DNA from: Nostocales cyanobacterium Centralia_MAG_434 | Lineage (GTDB): Bacteria; Cyanobacteriota; Cyanobacteriia; Cyanobacteriales; Nostocaceae | Direction: 5' to 3' | DNA: 64,000 nt | NCBI GenBank assembly: GCA_021324415.1 | Contig: JAJPJF010000550.1 | Span: 1-64,000, forward strand | Part shown: positions 17,909-27,351 of the stretch, piece by piece | Position numbering within the stretch: position 1 is the stretch's first letter | How the letters are laid out: the number at the start of each line of letters is the position of its first letter | Made by a program: the position numbers and the translations under genes | Notes under the pieces: generated by a model | Database searches by the model: none | What the model saw: only the letters and a program-made list of their open reading frames with translations | What the model was told of the DNA's origin: nothing

Positions 17909-19753
17909 ATGCACATTTTTCAGGGTAATCGCCGCTGGGTATTTCTGACTCTTTTTCTCATTTCATTGATCGCAACATGCACCATTCTTCCTGGAAAACG
18001 TGGTCAGCAAATATCACAACACAATGTTGTAATTTTCGTTGCTGATGGATTACGACCAAGTGTAATCAACAGCACTGATACTCCAACATTGCAAGAGATT
18101 CGGGAACGGGGAGTTACCTTTACCAACACCCACTCTCTATTTCCCACCTTTACCACTGCTAACGCTTCGGCCATTGCCACTGGGCATTACCTAGGCGATA
18201 CTGGTGATTTCAGTAATACTATCCAGGTCAACACTCCGGTTAAAAGTGCTAAAAACAGCTTGGTCCCCTTTTTGGAAAATAATGCTGTTTTGAGAGAAAT
18301 TAACAAACAGTTTGGTGCTAACTATCTTCGCGAAGAAAGTCTACTGTCATCCGCGAGAAAAGCAGGTTTCAGTACGGCTGCAGTTGGAAAAATTGGACCA
18401 GTTTTTATTCAGGATATTACAAATGAAAAGGGTGAACCAACGATTATTGTTGATGATGCTACTGGTTCACCGACCGGAATTCCTCTGAGTCAAGAACTGA
18501 CTACATTGCTTTCCAAAAACTCATTGCCTTTAGCATCTCCATCTCGAGGAGACAATGGCAAACCAGGCGATAGCAAGACTCCTGGTACCAAAGTAGCCAA
18601 TACAGTCCAGCAGCAGTATTTTGCCGATGTCACAACCAAAGCTATCCTGCCACTATTTAAGCAGCGGCAAAAACCATTTGTGTTGATTTATTGGTCTCGC
18701 GATCCTGATGGTACCCAGCATAACCACGGTGATAGTCTCAACCAATTGACTCCAGGGATTAATGGTCCTACAACACAGGCTGCTCGTCAAAATATGGACA
18801 AAAACCTGACACAAATTCGTACAGCACTCAAAGATTTGGGTTTAGAAGAAACTACAAATATATTTGTTACCTCTGATCACGGCTTTTCAACTATTAGCAA
18901 GGAAAGCAAAACTAGCTATGCAGCACAACTTTCTTACCCAGATGTACCTAAAGGTTTTTTACCACAAGGTTTTGTGGGGATCGACTTAGCGCATGCATTA
19001 AAGCTATCTCTATTTGACCCAGACAACAAAAATGCCTCAGTAAATCCTACACAAGGGCAATCGTCTAAAAACAGTTTTCTGGGTAAAGACCCAACAAAAC
19101 CAGATGTTATTGTTGCTGCTAATGGCGGTTCTGATTTGATTTATCTACCTAATAACACTAACAAAAAAGCCCTTGCTAAAAAGATTATAGATTTTCTTCA
19201 CAAGCAAGACTATGTCAGTGGTTTGTTCGTAGATGATACTTTAGATGTGTTTCCTGGTACTCTACCTTTTAGTGCGATCGCCCTTCGCGGAGTAGCACGT
19301 ACACCCAAACCAGCGATTCTAGTAAACTTTCGCTCCTTTGATACAGGTTGTAGCGATCCGACAGCATGTGGTGTAGAAGTGGCAGATACACCCTTACAGC
19401 AAGGTCAGGGAATGCACGGTAGCTTTAGCCGTGCTGATACTTTCAATACAATGGCGGCTATTGGTCCTGACTTCAAACAGGGTTATAAAGACCAGGCTCC
19501 AACAAGTAACGCAGATGTTGCACCAACTGTAGCAGAGATACTGAGGTTAAAATTACCTGCTCAAGGTAAGTTAGTTGGGCGAGTCTTAAGTGAAGCATTG
19601 AATGGTAAGCCTAACAGCGTTACATTCAAGTCTTTTCAACTCCAGTCTCTGCCTGCTTCAGATGGTTTAAAGACCATTCTCAAGTATCAAACAGTAGGAA
19701 AAACACGCTATTTTGATACAGCAGGTTTTCCTGGTCGGACTCTTGGCTTGTGA
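17909..19753 (+). CDS. Secreted alkaline-phosphatase-superfamily phosphodiesterase/phosphatase
   Basis: A 614-residue exported metalloenzyme. An N-terminal hydrophobic segment (about 10-28, WVFLTLFLISLIATCTIL) acts as a signal or membrane anchor. The catalytic domain starts VVIFVADGLRPS with a metal-binding Asp; the nucleophile region is in SLFPTFTTANASAIATGHYLG, with a Thr where NPP-type enzymes place it. Later metal ligands lie in YWSRDPDGTQHNHGD, FVTSDHGFSTI and QGMHGSF. This pattern fits the type I phosphodiesterase/nucleotide pyrophosphatase branch. The substrate is unknown; a role in phosphate scavenging is possible. It is monocistronic. Confidence 0.85.
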   Translation: MHIFQGNRRWVFLTLFLISLIATCTILPGKRGQQISQHNVVIFVADGLRPSVINSTDTPTLQEIRERGVTFTNTHSLFPTFTTANASAIATGHYLGDTGDFSNTIQVNTPVKSAKNSLVPFLENNAVLREINKQFGANYLREESLLSSARKAGFSTAAVGKIGPVFIQDITNEKGEPTIIVDDATGSPTGIPLSQELTTLLSKNSLPLASPSRGDNGKPGDSKTPGTKVANTVQQQYFADVTTKAILPLFKQRQKPFVLIYWSRDPDGTQHNHGDSLNQLTPGINGPTTQAARQNMDKNLTQIRTALKDLGLEETTNIFVTSDHGFSTISKESKTSYAAQLSYPDVPKGFLPQGFVGIDLAHALKLSLFDPDNKNASVNPTQGQSSKNSFLGKDPTKPDVIVAANGGSDLIYLPNNTNKKALAKKIIDFLHKQDYVSGLFVDDTLDVFPGTLPFSAIALRGVARTPKPAILVNFRSFDTGCSDPTACGVEVADTPLQQGQGMHGSFSRADTFNTMAAIGPDFKQGYKDQAPTSNADVAPTVAEILRLKLPAQGKLVGRVLSEALNGKPNSVTFKSFQLQSLPASDGLKTILKYQTVGKTRYFDTAGFPGRTLGL

Positions 19754-19765
19754 GCACTTTGCACG

Positions 19766-19811
19766 CGTGAGTAGTGACCGCAATATAGCGACCTCAGTAC
19801 AACTACTCACG
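19766..19811 (+). terminator. Inverted repeat after the phosphodiesterase gene
   Basis: CGTGAGTAGT (19766-19775) pairs exactly with ACTACTCACG (19802-19811) across a 26-base loop in the gap before mnmE. It has no T tract, so it is a weak terminator candidate or an intergenic repeat. Confidence 0.45.
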
Positions 19812-19888
19812 ATGGCAATTATTGTTAAGATTGACCAAGAGACTAAAAGCCAAGGTGTTTTCTGTATATCTTATAGTTAAAGGCGCTG

Positions 19889-21271
19889 ATGTCAGAAATC
19901 TTTGCCACAACTGGAACAATTGTTGCGATCGCGACTGCTGTTGTCCCTCAGCAAGGTAGCGTCGGTATTGTGCGAGTATCGGGAACCGAGGCAATACACA
20001 TCGCTCAAACCCTATTTCATGCACCTGGTCGTCAAGTTTGGGAAAGCCATCGCATTCTCTATGGCTATATCCGCCATCCTCAGACGCAACAACTTGTAGA
20101 TGAAGCACTTTTGCTGATTATGAAAGCACCTCGTTCCTACACCCGTGAAGATGTTGTAGAGTTTCATTGCCACGGGGGAATTATGGCAGTCCAGCAAGTG
20201 TTACAACTGTGTTTGGAAAGTGGGGCAAGACTGGCACAAGCAGGAGAATTTACTCTCCGTGCCTTTTTGAATGGGCGATTAGATCTAACTCAAGCAGAAA
20301 GCATAGCTGACTTGGTAGGGGCAAGATCACCCCAAGCAGCAGTTGCCGCACTAGCAGGTTTACAAGGAAAATTAGCTCATCCAATACATCAGTTGCGTGC
20401 CAATTGTTTGGATATTTTGGCGGAAATTGAAGCTCGAATAGATTTTGAGGAAGATTTGCCCCCTCTAGATGAGAACGCAATAAAATCAGCAATTGATAAA
20501 ATCTCTACAGAGATCACAAATTTAGTGGCAACTGCTGACAAAGGCGAACTCCTCCGTACAGGTTTGAAAGTGGCAATTGTTGGGCGTCCAAATGTTGGGA
20601 AATCCAGCTTGTTAAACGCCTGGAGTCGGAGTGATCGTGCTATTGTCACTCCCTTACCAGGCACAACTCGCGATGTTGTTGAATCCCAACTTGTTGTAGG
20701 TGGTATTCCTGTACAAGTACTTGATACAGCAGGTATTCGAGACACACAAGATCAAGTGGAAAAGATTGGAGTCGAGCGATCGCGTCGTGCCGCTGGTGGA
20801 GCTGATCTCATCTTATTCACCATTGACGCTACAGCAGGCTGGACAGCAGCAGAGCAAGAAATTTACGAACAGGTGCAACACCGTCCATTAATTCTAGTGA
20901 TCAACAAAATTGACTTAGCATCTCCAGTTAGGATCAATTATCCAACAGAGATTAAGCAAGTTGTTAGAACAGCAGCAGCCCAAAATCAAGGTATCGAAGC
21001 GTTAGAAACTGCGATTTTGAAGACAGTGCAAATAGGTAAAGTGCAAGCCGCCGATCTAGATTTAGCAATTAACCAACGACAAGCAGCAGCTTTAGTAAAA
21101 GCAAAAACATCCTTAGAACAGGTACAAGCAACAATCACTCAGCAACTCCCTCTTGATTTTTGGACAATTGACTTACGAGGTGCAATTCATGCGTTGGGAG
21201 AAATTACAGGGGAAGAAGTGACTGAATCTGTACTTGACAAGATTTTTAGCCGATTCTGCATTGGGAAATAA
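19889..21271 (+). CDS. mnmE: tRNA modification GTPase MnmE
   Basis: A 460-residue GTPase that works with MnmG to add the carboxymethylaminomethyl group to U34 of certain tRNAs. The N-terminal tetrahydrofolate-binding domain (about 1-125) has [23 protein letters not shown] and [15 protein letters not shown] helical domain surrounds the G domain with G1 [10 protein letters not shown]2 region TTRDVVE, G3 DTAGIRD and G4 NKID. The protein ends in FCIGK with the conserved C-terminal Cys motif, so it is intact. It lies on the plus strand after the phosphodiesterase gene without obvious operon partners. Confidence 0.97.
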   Translation: MSEIFATTGTIVAIATAVVPQQGSVGIVRVSGTEAIHIAQTLFHAPGRQVWESHRILYGYIRHPQTQQLVDEALLLIMKAPRSYTREDVVEFHCHGGIMAVQQVLQLCLESGARLAQAGEFTLRAFLNGRLDLTQAESIADLVGARSPQAAVAALAGLQGKLAHPIHQLRANCLDILAEIEARIDFEEDLPPLDENAIKSAIDKISTEITNLVATADKGELLRTGLKVAIVGRPNVGKSSLLNAWSRSDRAIVTPLPGTTRDVVESQLVVGGIPVQVLDTAGIRDTQDQVEKIGVERSRRAAGGADLILFTIDATAGWTAAEQEIYEQVQHRPLILVINKIDLASPVRINYPTEIKQVVRTAAAQNQGIEALETAILKTVQIGKVQAADLDLAINQRQAAALVKAKTSLEQVQATITQQLPLDFWTIDLRGAIHALGEITGEEVTESVLDKIFSRFCIGK

Positions 21272-21348
21272 ATCATATTTGATAGTCTAAGAGAATTGGT
21301 ATATATTAATACATATTGTTTACTGAAGATATTTTAGTTCTAAATGCA

Positions 21349-22119
21349 ATGTCTTTTCTAAATGAAAATAATCAGCTCAATGCATTGATTGTAGGAGCAA
21401 GCCAAGGCATTGGTCTTGGTTTCATCAAAAAAATTCTACAGGATATCCGAATAGCCAAGGTTTATGCAACCTACCGTCATCCAGAATCAGCGACGGAGTT
21501 ATTTACTCTCAAAGATGAACATTCAGACAGATTAAATTGTCTTCCAGTGGATATTACTTATGAATCACAGATTATAGAGTTTGTGGAACAGATACGGACT
21601 AAAATCGACAAACTGCACTTAGTTGTCAACTGTGTAGGGCTACTGCATGAGGGTAAAGTGCAACCAGAAAAAAGCCTAAAACAAATCAATCCAGAACATT
21701 TGCTGCACTACTTTCAAGTGAATAGTATTGGGGCTGTGCTACTTGCTAAGCATTTATTACCGCTATTCCGTCATAGTGATCGTAGTGTTTTTGCCACTAT
21801 TTCAGCTAAGATTGGCAGTATTGGCGACAACACACTTGGTGGATGGTATGGCTACCGAGCTTCTAAAGCAGCGCTAAACATGTTTATGAAAAATGTGGCG
21901 ATTGAGTATGGCAGAAGTAGCCCTCAAACATTGGTTGTAATGTTACATCCAGGGACTACGGATACACGCCTTTCGCGACCTTTCCAGCGAAATGTACCTG
22001 CTGATAAATTATTCCCCATAGAGCGCACCGTTACTCAGTTGCTAGCTGTAATCGAACAACTTCAAGAAGGCGATAGCGGACAATTTTTTTCATGGGATGG
22101 TAGTAAATTACCTTGGTAG
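21349..22119 (+). CDS. Short-chain dehydrogenase/reductase (C-factor-like)
   Basis: A 256-residue NAD(P)-dependent oxidoreductase of the SDR family. The dinucleotide-binding motif is GASQGIG near residue 18, followed by NCVG around 95, a catalytic Ser in SAKIGSI and the YxxxK pair in GYRASKAALNMF. Similarity to the CsgA/C-factor subgroup is suggested by the loop with HPGTTDTRLSRPFQ. The substrate is unknown. The ATG at 21349 is chosen because the conserved part begins soon after it; a TTG 33 bases upstream is an alternative. It is convergent with the YflT-like gene. Confidence 0.85.
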   Translation: MSFLNENNQLNALIVGASQGIGLGFIKKILQDIRIAKVYATYRHPESATELFTLKDEHSDRLNCLPVDITYESQIIEFVEQIRTKIDKLHLVVNCVGLLHEGKVQPEKSLKQINPEHLLHYFQVNSIGAVLLAKHLLPLFRHSDRSVFATISAKIGSIGDNTLGGWYGYRASKAALNMFMKNVAIEYGRSSPQTLVVMLHPGTTDTRLSRPFQRNVPADKLFPIERTVTQLLAVIEQLQEGDSGQFFSWDGSKLPW

Positions 22120-22183
22120 GAAGCTCAAAACAACTATATTATTTGCCAAAGGTCAATTCTCCTCTAAGAAAGGCTAGATGAAA

Positions 22184-22225
22184 ATCCTTGAGCCTGTGGT
22201 TAACTACACTGGGTTTCTCAAGGAT
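22184..22225. terminator. Inverted repeat between convergent genes
   Basis: ATCCTTGAG (22184-22192) pairs exactly with CTCAAGGAT (22217-22225) in the gap between the SDR gene and the convergent stress-protein gene. The loop is 24 bases and there is no long T tract, so termination is plausible but not certain. Confidence 0.5.
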
Positions 22226-22300
22226 AAATTGAGGTTTTCAGACTAAGGATTTGGTACCAGACTCGTTTTTGATACAGGTGCAAACAAAATATCAGATATG

Positions 22301-22843
22301 CTATTCATATACACCTAAATATTGAATACCCTGAGCACTTAAGATATCTTGAACACTCTGGATTTCCTGGTCTGTACCATCTGCTATCAGTAAATAATCA
22401 CCTTGAATTAGGCGATCGCTGTAGACTCTAGCTCTTTCTTCTGGAATACCTAAATGAGTGAGTGCATTAATGAGATTATGAGTAGCAGCAGATCCTACAG
22501 CAATTCCTGCGACACTGCTGACTAATGCTACACCAAGAGAACCAGCCGCGAGTACCACTCCTATACCGGGGAGGGCTAAACTAGTTAGACCTACTAAAAT
22601 ACTACCCCAAAAACTTGTAGTCAGAGTGTCTGCGACCACTCCTGTAGTAGTATTTACACTTTGATTTTCTAGGTGATCGCTTGTTTGGACTCCCTGAAAC
22701 TCTTTGTTTTGGTCTAGGTCTTTAGCAATAATTGAAACCTTTTCCATAGGAAAGCTTGAAGCTTGCAATTCTTTGAGACTTTGTACTGTTGCTTGTTGAT
22801 TAGAAAAGACTCCAACCACATGTTTTTGATTAGTGTCTGTCAT
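22301..22843 (-). CDS. YflT/general stress protein 17M-like protein
   Basis: A 180-residue protein. The first 45 residues (HVVGVFSNQQATVQSLKELQASSFPMEKVSIIAKD) form the YflT-like domain found in heat- and general-stress proteins. Two glycine/alanine-rich hydrophobic segments (about 80-125; ILVGLTSLALPGIGVVLAAGSLGVALVSSVAGIAVGSAA) resemble membrane or glycine-zipper helices. A C-terminal repeat of the domain follows (LGIPEERARVYSDRLIQGDYLLIADG). The biochemical role is unknown; members are induced by osmotic, heat or desiccation stress. It lies 71 bases downstream of the DHA2 transporter gene on the same strand. Confidence 0.78.
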   Translation of the reverse strand: MTDTNQKHVVGVFSNQQATVQSLKELQASSFPMEKVSIIAKDLDQNKEFQGVQTSDHLENQSVNTTTGVVADTLTTSFWGSILVGLTSLALPGIGVVLAAGSLGVALVSSVAGIAVGSAATHNLINALTHLGIPEERARVYSDRLIQGDYLLIADGTDQEIQSVQDILSAQGIQYLGVYE

Positions 22844-22914
22844 ATCTTCTTTCTTCCTTGTTTCTACAATTTATTCAACATTTATTCGTCTAACTGAATA
22901 CATCACCCAAAACC

Positions 22915-24519
22915 TTAATGAGCGCCCGCTGTGGCTCCCGCTTTCACCTTTTTAGTAAAAAGTAGGGTAATACCACAGACTAACAGTGCTATACCAATGA
23001 AGTAAAAGCAATCATTAAAAGCCATCACGTAGGCTTCACGACTAATAACATTGTTGATACTTTGAAGGGCTTGATTATGAGCACTGCTAGGATCAGCGCC
23101 GCGAGTGATAAAGTACTGAGTCAATTGATCAATTCGTTGCTGAGTTTGAGGGTCATATAAAGAGATAGCTTCTCCCACACGTTCAGAGTGAAATTGCTCC
23201 CGTCTAGTTAGCAGTGTATCTAAAGCTGCAATTCCAACTGATCCTCCTAAGTTGCGCATCATATTAAATAGACCTGAGGCTGAACCTGCCTGTGCTGGTT
23301 CAATATTTGCTGTAGAAATAGACGAGAGTGGCAAAATCATCAAGGGTTGTCCTAATGCTCGAACCAGCTGTGACCATTTCAGCTCTTGAATCGCTGTGTA
23401 GTGAGTCATTGTCGAGTTCATAAAACAGCTGAGGGCAAAGATGCTAAATCCTACTGCAGCCATCCAGCGAAGATCAAAGCGTTGCATGAGTTTGGGTACA
23501 AATGGGATCAGAAACAGCTGTGGTATACCCGACCACATGATCACCTCACCAATTTGCTGAGGGCTATAATTTTGAATTCGCGCAAGATACAGGGGGATCA
23601 CATAAACTGTGCCGTATAGACCTAGTCCAAGTGCTAAACCAGACAGACTTCCGATGCCAAAGTTGCGACGAAGCAATAGACGTAGATTGATAAAAGGTCT
23701 TTTACGTGTTAGCTCAATCCATATGAAAATAGTCAGAAAAATAACAGCAATAACTGACAATTGCCTAATTGCTGGAGAACCAAACCAGTCCCATCGCTCA
23801 CCCTCTTCCAAGACCACTTCTAGAGAGCCGAGACCAATCGCCATCGAAATGATACCCAACCAATCTCCCTGCTTCAATCTATCGAGATGCAATGGTTGGG
23901 GATCAATGGCGTAGAAAACTATGGCGACTAGCATCAACCCCGGAATGATATTCAAGTAGAAGTTGTATTGCCAGCCAAAGTTATCTGTCAACCATCCCCC
24001 TAGAGTTGGACCAATCGAAGGAGCAAAGGTGGCTGTAACCGAAAACATTGCTAGTCCAATAGGCTGTTTAGCTGGTGGTAAGGTCGTGAGTACGATTGAA
24101 AACGCCATGGGAATCAGGACTCCTCCTGTGAATCCTTGCCCAGCACGGAATACAATCATCTCACCAAGACTGCTAGCAAAAGCACAACATATGGAAAAGA
24201 AGATAAACAGTATGGAATTGACGATCAGATACCACCGTACAGAAAACACTTGTGATAGCCAACCAGTCAATGGAATGGTGACAATCTCTGCTACTAGATA
24301 AGCCGTGGAGATCCAAGAACCTTCATCTATTGAAGCACCAAGTGCTCCTGCAATTTGTTGAAGAGAAGAGTTCGTAATTTGGATATCCAACACAGCCATG
24401 AACGCGCCTAGCATCGCTCCAAAAAGACCAATCCAAGTCTTGAGAGAGACGTAATCAGATGCAGGAGGAGAGTGGGATGAAGATTGTGTTTGCCTTTGTT
24501 TTATGGGGTTTTTAGTCAC
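22915..24519 (-). CDS. DHA2 family (EmrB/QacA-like) drug efflux MFS transporter
   Basis: A 534-residue inner-membrane proton antiporter of the 14-helix DHA2 family. Motifs include the N-terminal LDIQITNSSLQQIAGALGAS (motif D1), GWLSQVFSVRWYLIVNS (motif A), FRAGQGFTGGVLIPMAFS (motif B) and the antiporter motif SIGPTLGGWLTDNFGWQYNFYLNIIPG (motif C). Such proteins usually pair with an EmrA/HlyD adaptor, but none is adjacent. The substrate is unknown. It has a normal length and a polar 25-residue N-terminus. It may be cotranscribed with the downstream stress protein. Confidence 0.93.
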   Translation of the reverse strand: MTKNPIKQRQTQSSSHSPPASDYVSLKTWIGLFGAMLGAFMAVLDIQITNSSLQQIAGALGASIDEGSWISTAYLVAEIVTIPLTGWLSQVFSVRWYLIVNSILFIFFSICCAFASSLGEMIVFRAGQGFTGGVLIPMAFSIVLTTLPPAKQPIGLAMFSVTATFAPSIGPTLGGWLTDNFGWQYNFYLNIIPGLMLVAIVFYAIDPQPLHLDRLKQGDWLGIISMAIGLGSLEVVLEEGERWDWFGSPAIRQLSVIAVIFLTIFIWIELTRKRPFINLRLLLRRNFGIGSLSGLALGLGLYGTVYVIPLYLARIQNYSPQQIGEVIMWSGIPQLFLIPFVPKLMQRFDLRWMAAVGFSIFALSCFMNSTMTHYTAIQELKWSQLVRALGQPLMILPLSSISTANIEPAQAGSASGLFNMMRNLGGSVGIAALDTLLTRREQFHSERVGEAISLYDPQTQQRIDQLTQYFITRGADPSSAHNQALQSINNVISREAYVMAFNDCFYFIGIALLVCGITLLFTKKVKAGATAGAH

Positions 24520-24610
24520 CGTGCTGCTCCTGTTGGAGTTTGTAGTTGGGCATTAGGATCAAATCTCAAGGACAACTACAAACCCCGCAAAAATTATGTA
24601 ACAACCATTC

Positions 24611-25168
24611 CTAAGTGCCAGAAACAGAGGGTACCCGAGAGAACATCTCTAGCATTTCTCGATTGAACGCTGGAATATCACTAGGTTGGCGGCTTGTCAC
24701 CCAGTTGCCATCTACAACCACTTCGCGATCTACCCAATTGCCTCCTGCATTGCGAATGTCGTCTTGAATGGTGTAGTAACTGGTTAGTGTCCGTTCACGC
24801 ACTAACCCCGCAGAAACTAGTTCCCAGGGAGCATGACAAATTGCAGCAATTGGTTTACCTGCTTCTTGAATCCGGCATAGAAACGATTGAACTGCTGGTC
24901 CCATTCTGAGAGTATCAGCATTTAGCGCACCCCCAGGTAACAGCACACCATCATACTCTTCAGGTTTCGCCTCATCCAACAACCGATCAACATTGACTGT
25001 AATACTTTTATCGTAATGCCGAAATGCCTGGATTTGTCCTAGCTTGGCTGACAGAATATCTACTTTAGCACCTGCTTCCTTTAAAGCACGTACAGGTTCA
25101 ACGAGTTCTGATTCCTCAAAACCATCAGTTACAATGACCGCTACACGTAAATTTGATAGCTCACGCAT
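24611..25168 (-). CDS. DJ-1/PfpI family protein
   Basis: A 185-residue class I glutamine-amidotransferase-like protein of the PfpI/YhbO type, likely a deglycase, hydrolase or chaperone-like stress protein. It shows VAVIVTDGFEESELVEP with the conserved acidic residue near 19, YDGVLLPGGALNAD and the nucleophile elbow AICHAPWELVSAG with Cys111 and His112, then DREVVVDGNWVTSRQPSDIPAF. The ATG at 25168 is preferred over the GTG at 25189, because the GTG lies inside a perfect inverted repeat that makes more sense as an operator. It lies 91 bases upstream of the DHA2 transporter gene on the same strand. Confidence 0.88.
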   Translation of the reverse strand: MRELSNLRVAVIVTDGFEESELVEPVRALKEAGAKVDILSAKLGQIQAFRHYDKSITVNVDRLLDEAKPEEYDGVLLPGGALNADTLRMGPAVQSFLCRIQEAGKPIAAICHAPWELVSAGLVRERTLTSYYTIQDDIRNAGGNWVDREVVVDGNWVTSRQPSDIPAFNREMLEMFSRVPSVSGT

Positions 25169-25179
25169 AATACACACAT

Positions 25180-25217
25180 TAAGATTCACGTGGAGAATTT
25201 ATCTTATGTGAATCTTA
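25180..25217. promoter_or_regulatory. Perfect 10-bp inverted repeat upstream of the PfpI gene
   Basis: TAAGATTCAC (25180-25189) and GTGAATCTTA (25208-25217) are exact inverted copies separated by 18 bases. They lie 12 to 49 bases upstream of the chosen ATG. The layout suits a dimeric or tetrameric repressor at the promoter. No regulator gene is adjacent, so the binding protein is unknown. Confidence 0.5.
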
Positions 25218-25398
25218 GATAGTGATAAATTGTTCAGCCTCTTACTTATGAGGTGAAGGATAGTTGCAGCCACTCTACCACCAGGATGACTTCGTCGTCA
25301 TTAAACTAACCCTTGTGTAAAATGATCTTCCTTTAGAGAGACATTTTCTGTATTGTTATTTTTAAACGTACACAACAATAAAAAAGTGAAAAACGTTT

Positions 25399-26256
25399 AT
25401 GAATTTAAATCAGATAGGTCAGGTTGCCATTTCCCTGCTAACAGCGTTCGGATTTCAACTAATTGGAGCGATCGCTCTTTGGATAGTTGGTCAGAAGTTA
25501 ATTGATTTTGGTGTCCGTCTATTGAGACGTGGCTTTAGAAGCCAAAATATTGATCCAACAATAGTTAGCTATCTTATCAATATTCTTTCAATCACACTCA
25601 GAATTATTCTGGTGGTTGCAATTCTTGGCTTTTTCGGGATTGAAACCACTTCTTTTGCTGCTTTGTTAGCTGCAGTTGGTGTAGCAATCGGTGCAGCTTG
25701 GGGTGGTTTACTAGCGAACTTTGCAGCAGGTGCATTTCTCATTATTTTCCGACCTTTCACAGTTGGAGACTTCATTACAGCTGCAGGTGTCACAGGCACT
25801 GTAGTAGAAATTGGGCTGTTTATCACCAGTATTAATACACCTGAGAACGTATTGACAATTGTCGGCAACAATAAAATTTTTGCCGATAATATTCAAAACT
25901 TTTCTGCCAATCCTTACCGTAGAGTTGACCTAGTTGCACAACTCCCTCACACTGTCAACCACAATGAAGCTATTAGCCTTTTAAAACAGAAAATTAGCCA
26001 AATTCCCAACGTACTTACAGAACCATCACCAGAGGTAGAAATTCTAAATTTCACTTTGGCTGGTCCAGTGTTAGCAGTACGTCCTTTTTGCAGTAATGCC
26101 AACTACTGGCAAGTATATTTTGATGCAAACAAAGCTATTCGTGAGGCATTTAGTGAAGCTGGCTATCCAGTTCCTGAACAACACTACTCAATTAATGGAC
26201 TAGCCAAAGAAGCACTGATGGCTAATTTCACGTCATCACCATCCATCAACAGTTAA
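25399..26256 (+). CDS. Small-conductance mechanosensitive channel (MscS family)
   Basis: A 285-residue inner-membrane channel that opens under membrane tension during osmotic downshock. There are three N-terminal helices; the pore helix TM3 has the typical glycine/alanine packing in AALLAAVGVAIGAAWGGLLANFAAGAFLIIFRPF (about 88-122), followed by the beta domain (VGDFITAAGVTGTVVEIGLFITSINTPENVLTIVGNNKIF) and the alpha/beta cytoplasmic domain to about 265. Length matches minimal MscS. An ATG at 25399 is well placed. It stands alone and ends at a strong hairpin. Confidence 0.95.
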   Translation: MNLNQIGQVAISLLTAFGFQLIGAIALWIVGQKLIDFGVRLLRRGFRSQNIDPTIVSYLINILSITLRIILVVAILGFFGIETTSFAALLAAVGVAIGAAWGGLLANFAAGAFLIIFRPFTVGDFITAAGVTGTVVEIGLFITSINTPENVLTIVGNNKIFADNIQNFSANPYRRVDLVAQLPHTVNHNEAISLLKQKISQIPNVLTEPSPEVEILNFTLAGPVLAVRPFCSNANYWQVYFDANKAIREAFSEAGYPVPEQHYSINGLAKEALMANFTSSPSINS

Positions 26257-26296
26257 AGCAAAGCGCCTTCTTTACATACCACAAAATTTTTGCAAT

Positions 26297-26334
26297 CGTA
26301 GATTGGTTTACGCTGATACGTAACTCAATCTACG
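26297..26334. terminator. Terminator hairpin between mscS-like gene and IS1-like ORF
   Basis: A 16-base arm (26297-26312) pairs with 26319-26334 except for a two-base internal loop. The loop is six bases and a T-rich stretch follows on the plus strand. It lies in the 90-base gap between convergent genes. Confidence 0.7.
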
Positions 26335-26346
26335 GTGTTTTAATTA

Positions 26347-26703
26347 TCAACCTGGTTTTTCTAGTTTGGTTGATAATGGTGCAATGTCTGAATTTACATA
26401 CATTTCTGTGTCATTACCTATTGATTGACAACGGTAGAAATTTTTTAGTTCATTACTTACTGTTGTAGTACTGATGCCTAAAATACGAGCAATATCACGA
26501 ATACTTTTCCCTTTAAGATTCATTTCTACAATTTGTTGTTTTACCTCTGGAAGCCATCCTCTATAAGCAGGCTTTAAGATAAATGTATGACAGGAACATT
26601 CCTTATTCTTACAGTAAAATCTCTGCTTCCCTTTAGAAGTTTTGCCATATTTAACGATATCTATACTCTGACATTTAGGACATTGAACAGGTAGTAAAAC
26701 CAT
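26347..26703 (-). CDS. Orphan IS1 InsA-like protein
   Basis: A 118-residue protein resembling the InsA part of IS1-family transposases. A zinc ribbon (CPKCQ ... CKNKEC, about residues 7-37) is followed by the linker FILKPAYRGWLPEVK and a helix-turn-helix (KGKSIRDIARILGISTTTVSNELKN, about 66-90). No InsB catalytic partner is next to it: only 90 bases separate its stop from the mscS-like gene. The 25-residue tail does not match InsB. It is either a relic of an insertion sequence or a solo DNA-binding protein. The ATG at 26703 is preferred to one 9 bases upstream. Confidence 0.75.
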   Translation of the reverse strand: MVLLPVQCPKCQSIDIVKYGKTSKGKQRFYCKNKECSCHTFILKPAYRGWLPEVKQQIVEMNLKGKSIRDIARILGISTTTVSNELKNFYRCQSIGNDTEMYVNSDIAPLSTKLEKPG

Positions 26704-27198
26704 AATAATCAAGGAGTTTTCTGAAGATTTTCAGCAGACGAGAAAGTACAATTGATAAAGATAAAAATTATTAATTCTATTAGTTTAATACGACTATCTC
26801 ATTAAATTGGATTTCTAGAATTATGCCTATGGTTGATATATAAATTAATATTAATCAATCTATGTATTAAAACTATTGTTAGGAAATATAGAACTCAATC
26901 CTATATTTAGTTTTAAAGCTTATAAACACAAATTTAAAACATAAATACTATTATTTGTTTAAATCTAAGATACCCATTTATTACGTATCAACTGTGTTGA
27001 ATCAAATCAACAAGATTAATTTGGAGAAAAAGTAAGAAATAGTTGCGCTATCTGGAAATAACATAGAGACGTTACAGAGCAATATCTTCACTGATGAAAA
27101 TCTTTTACCAATTACCGTTAAGCACATAGTATGAGGGAGTTTCATTCATCTTTGGCTAAAGACAAAGGACAAATGCATATCTCTAGGATTTTGTAGTC
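26704..27198. other. AT-rich intergenic region
   Basis: About 495 AT-rich bases between the IS1-like ORF and a decayed secretion locus. No frame, hairpin or RNA gene is convincing. It contains a GACAAAGGACAAATG intergenic word near 27160. Confidence 0.45.
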
Positions 27199-27351
27199 AT
27201 GCTCAGTAGCTCCGATCCAGACAAACTCCATTTAGTTCAAGACAATGAGTTTATCCCTACTATCAGTTCATGAATAATTGTAGGTTGAGGAGTTATACTT
27301 AACGCTATTGGTACAGCAGTTAAGCTTGCAATTATATCTGCACAAGCTGAC
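27199..27351 (+). pseudogene. Remnant of a HlyD-type peptide-secretion adaptor (N-terminus)
   Basis: Read from the ATG at 27199, the frame gives LVQDNEFIPTIS, which resembles the N-terminus of cyanobacterial HlyD-like adaptors (family pattern VQ..EFLPPISRWT..GG). A TGA falls where the family has Trp. Beyond it, in the same frame, a hydrophobic stretch GVILNAIGTAVKLAIISA resembles the adaptor's membrane helix, interrupted by a second TGA. The frame then runs without a break into an ABC ATPase fragment. This reads as a gene fragment inactivated by stop codons and a deletion. The family match is from memory of the family and is moderate in strength. Confidence 0.5.
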
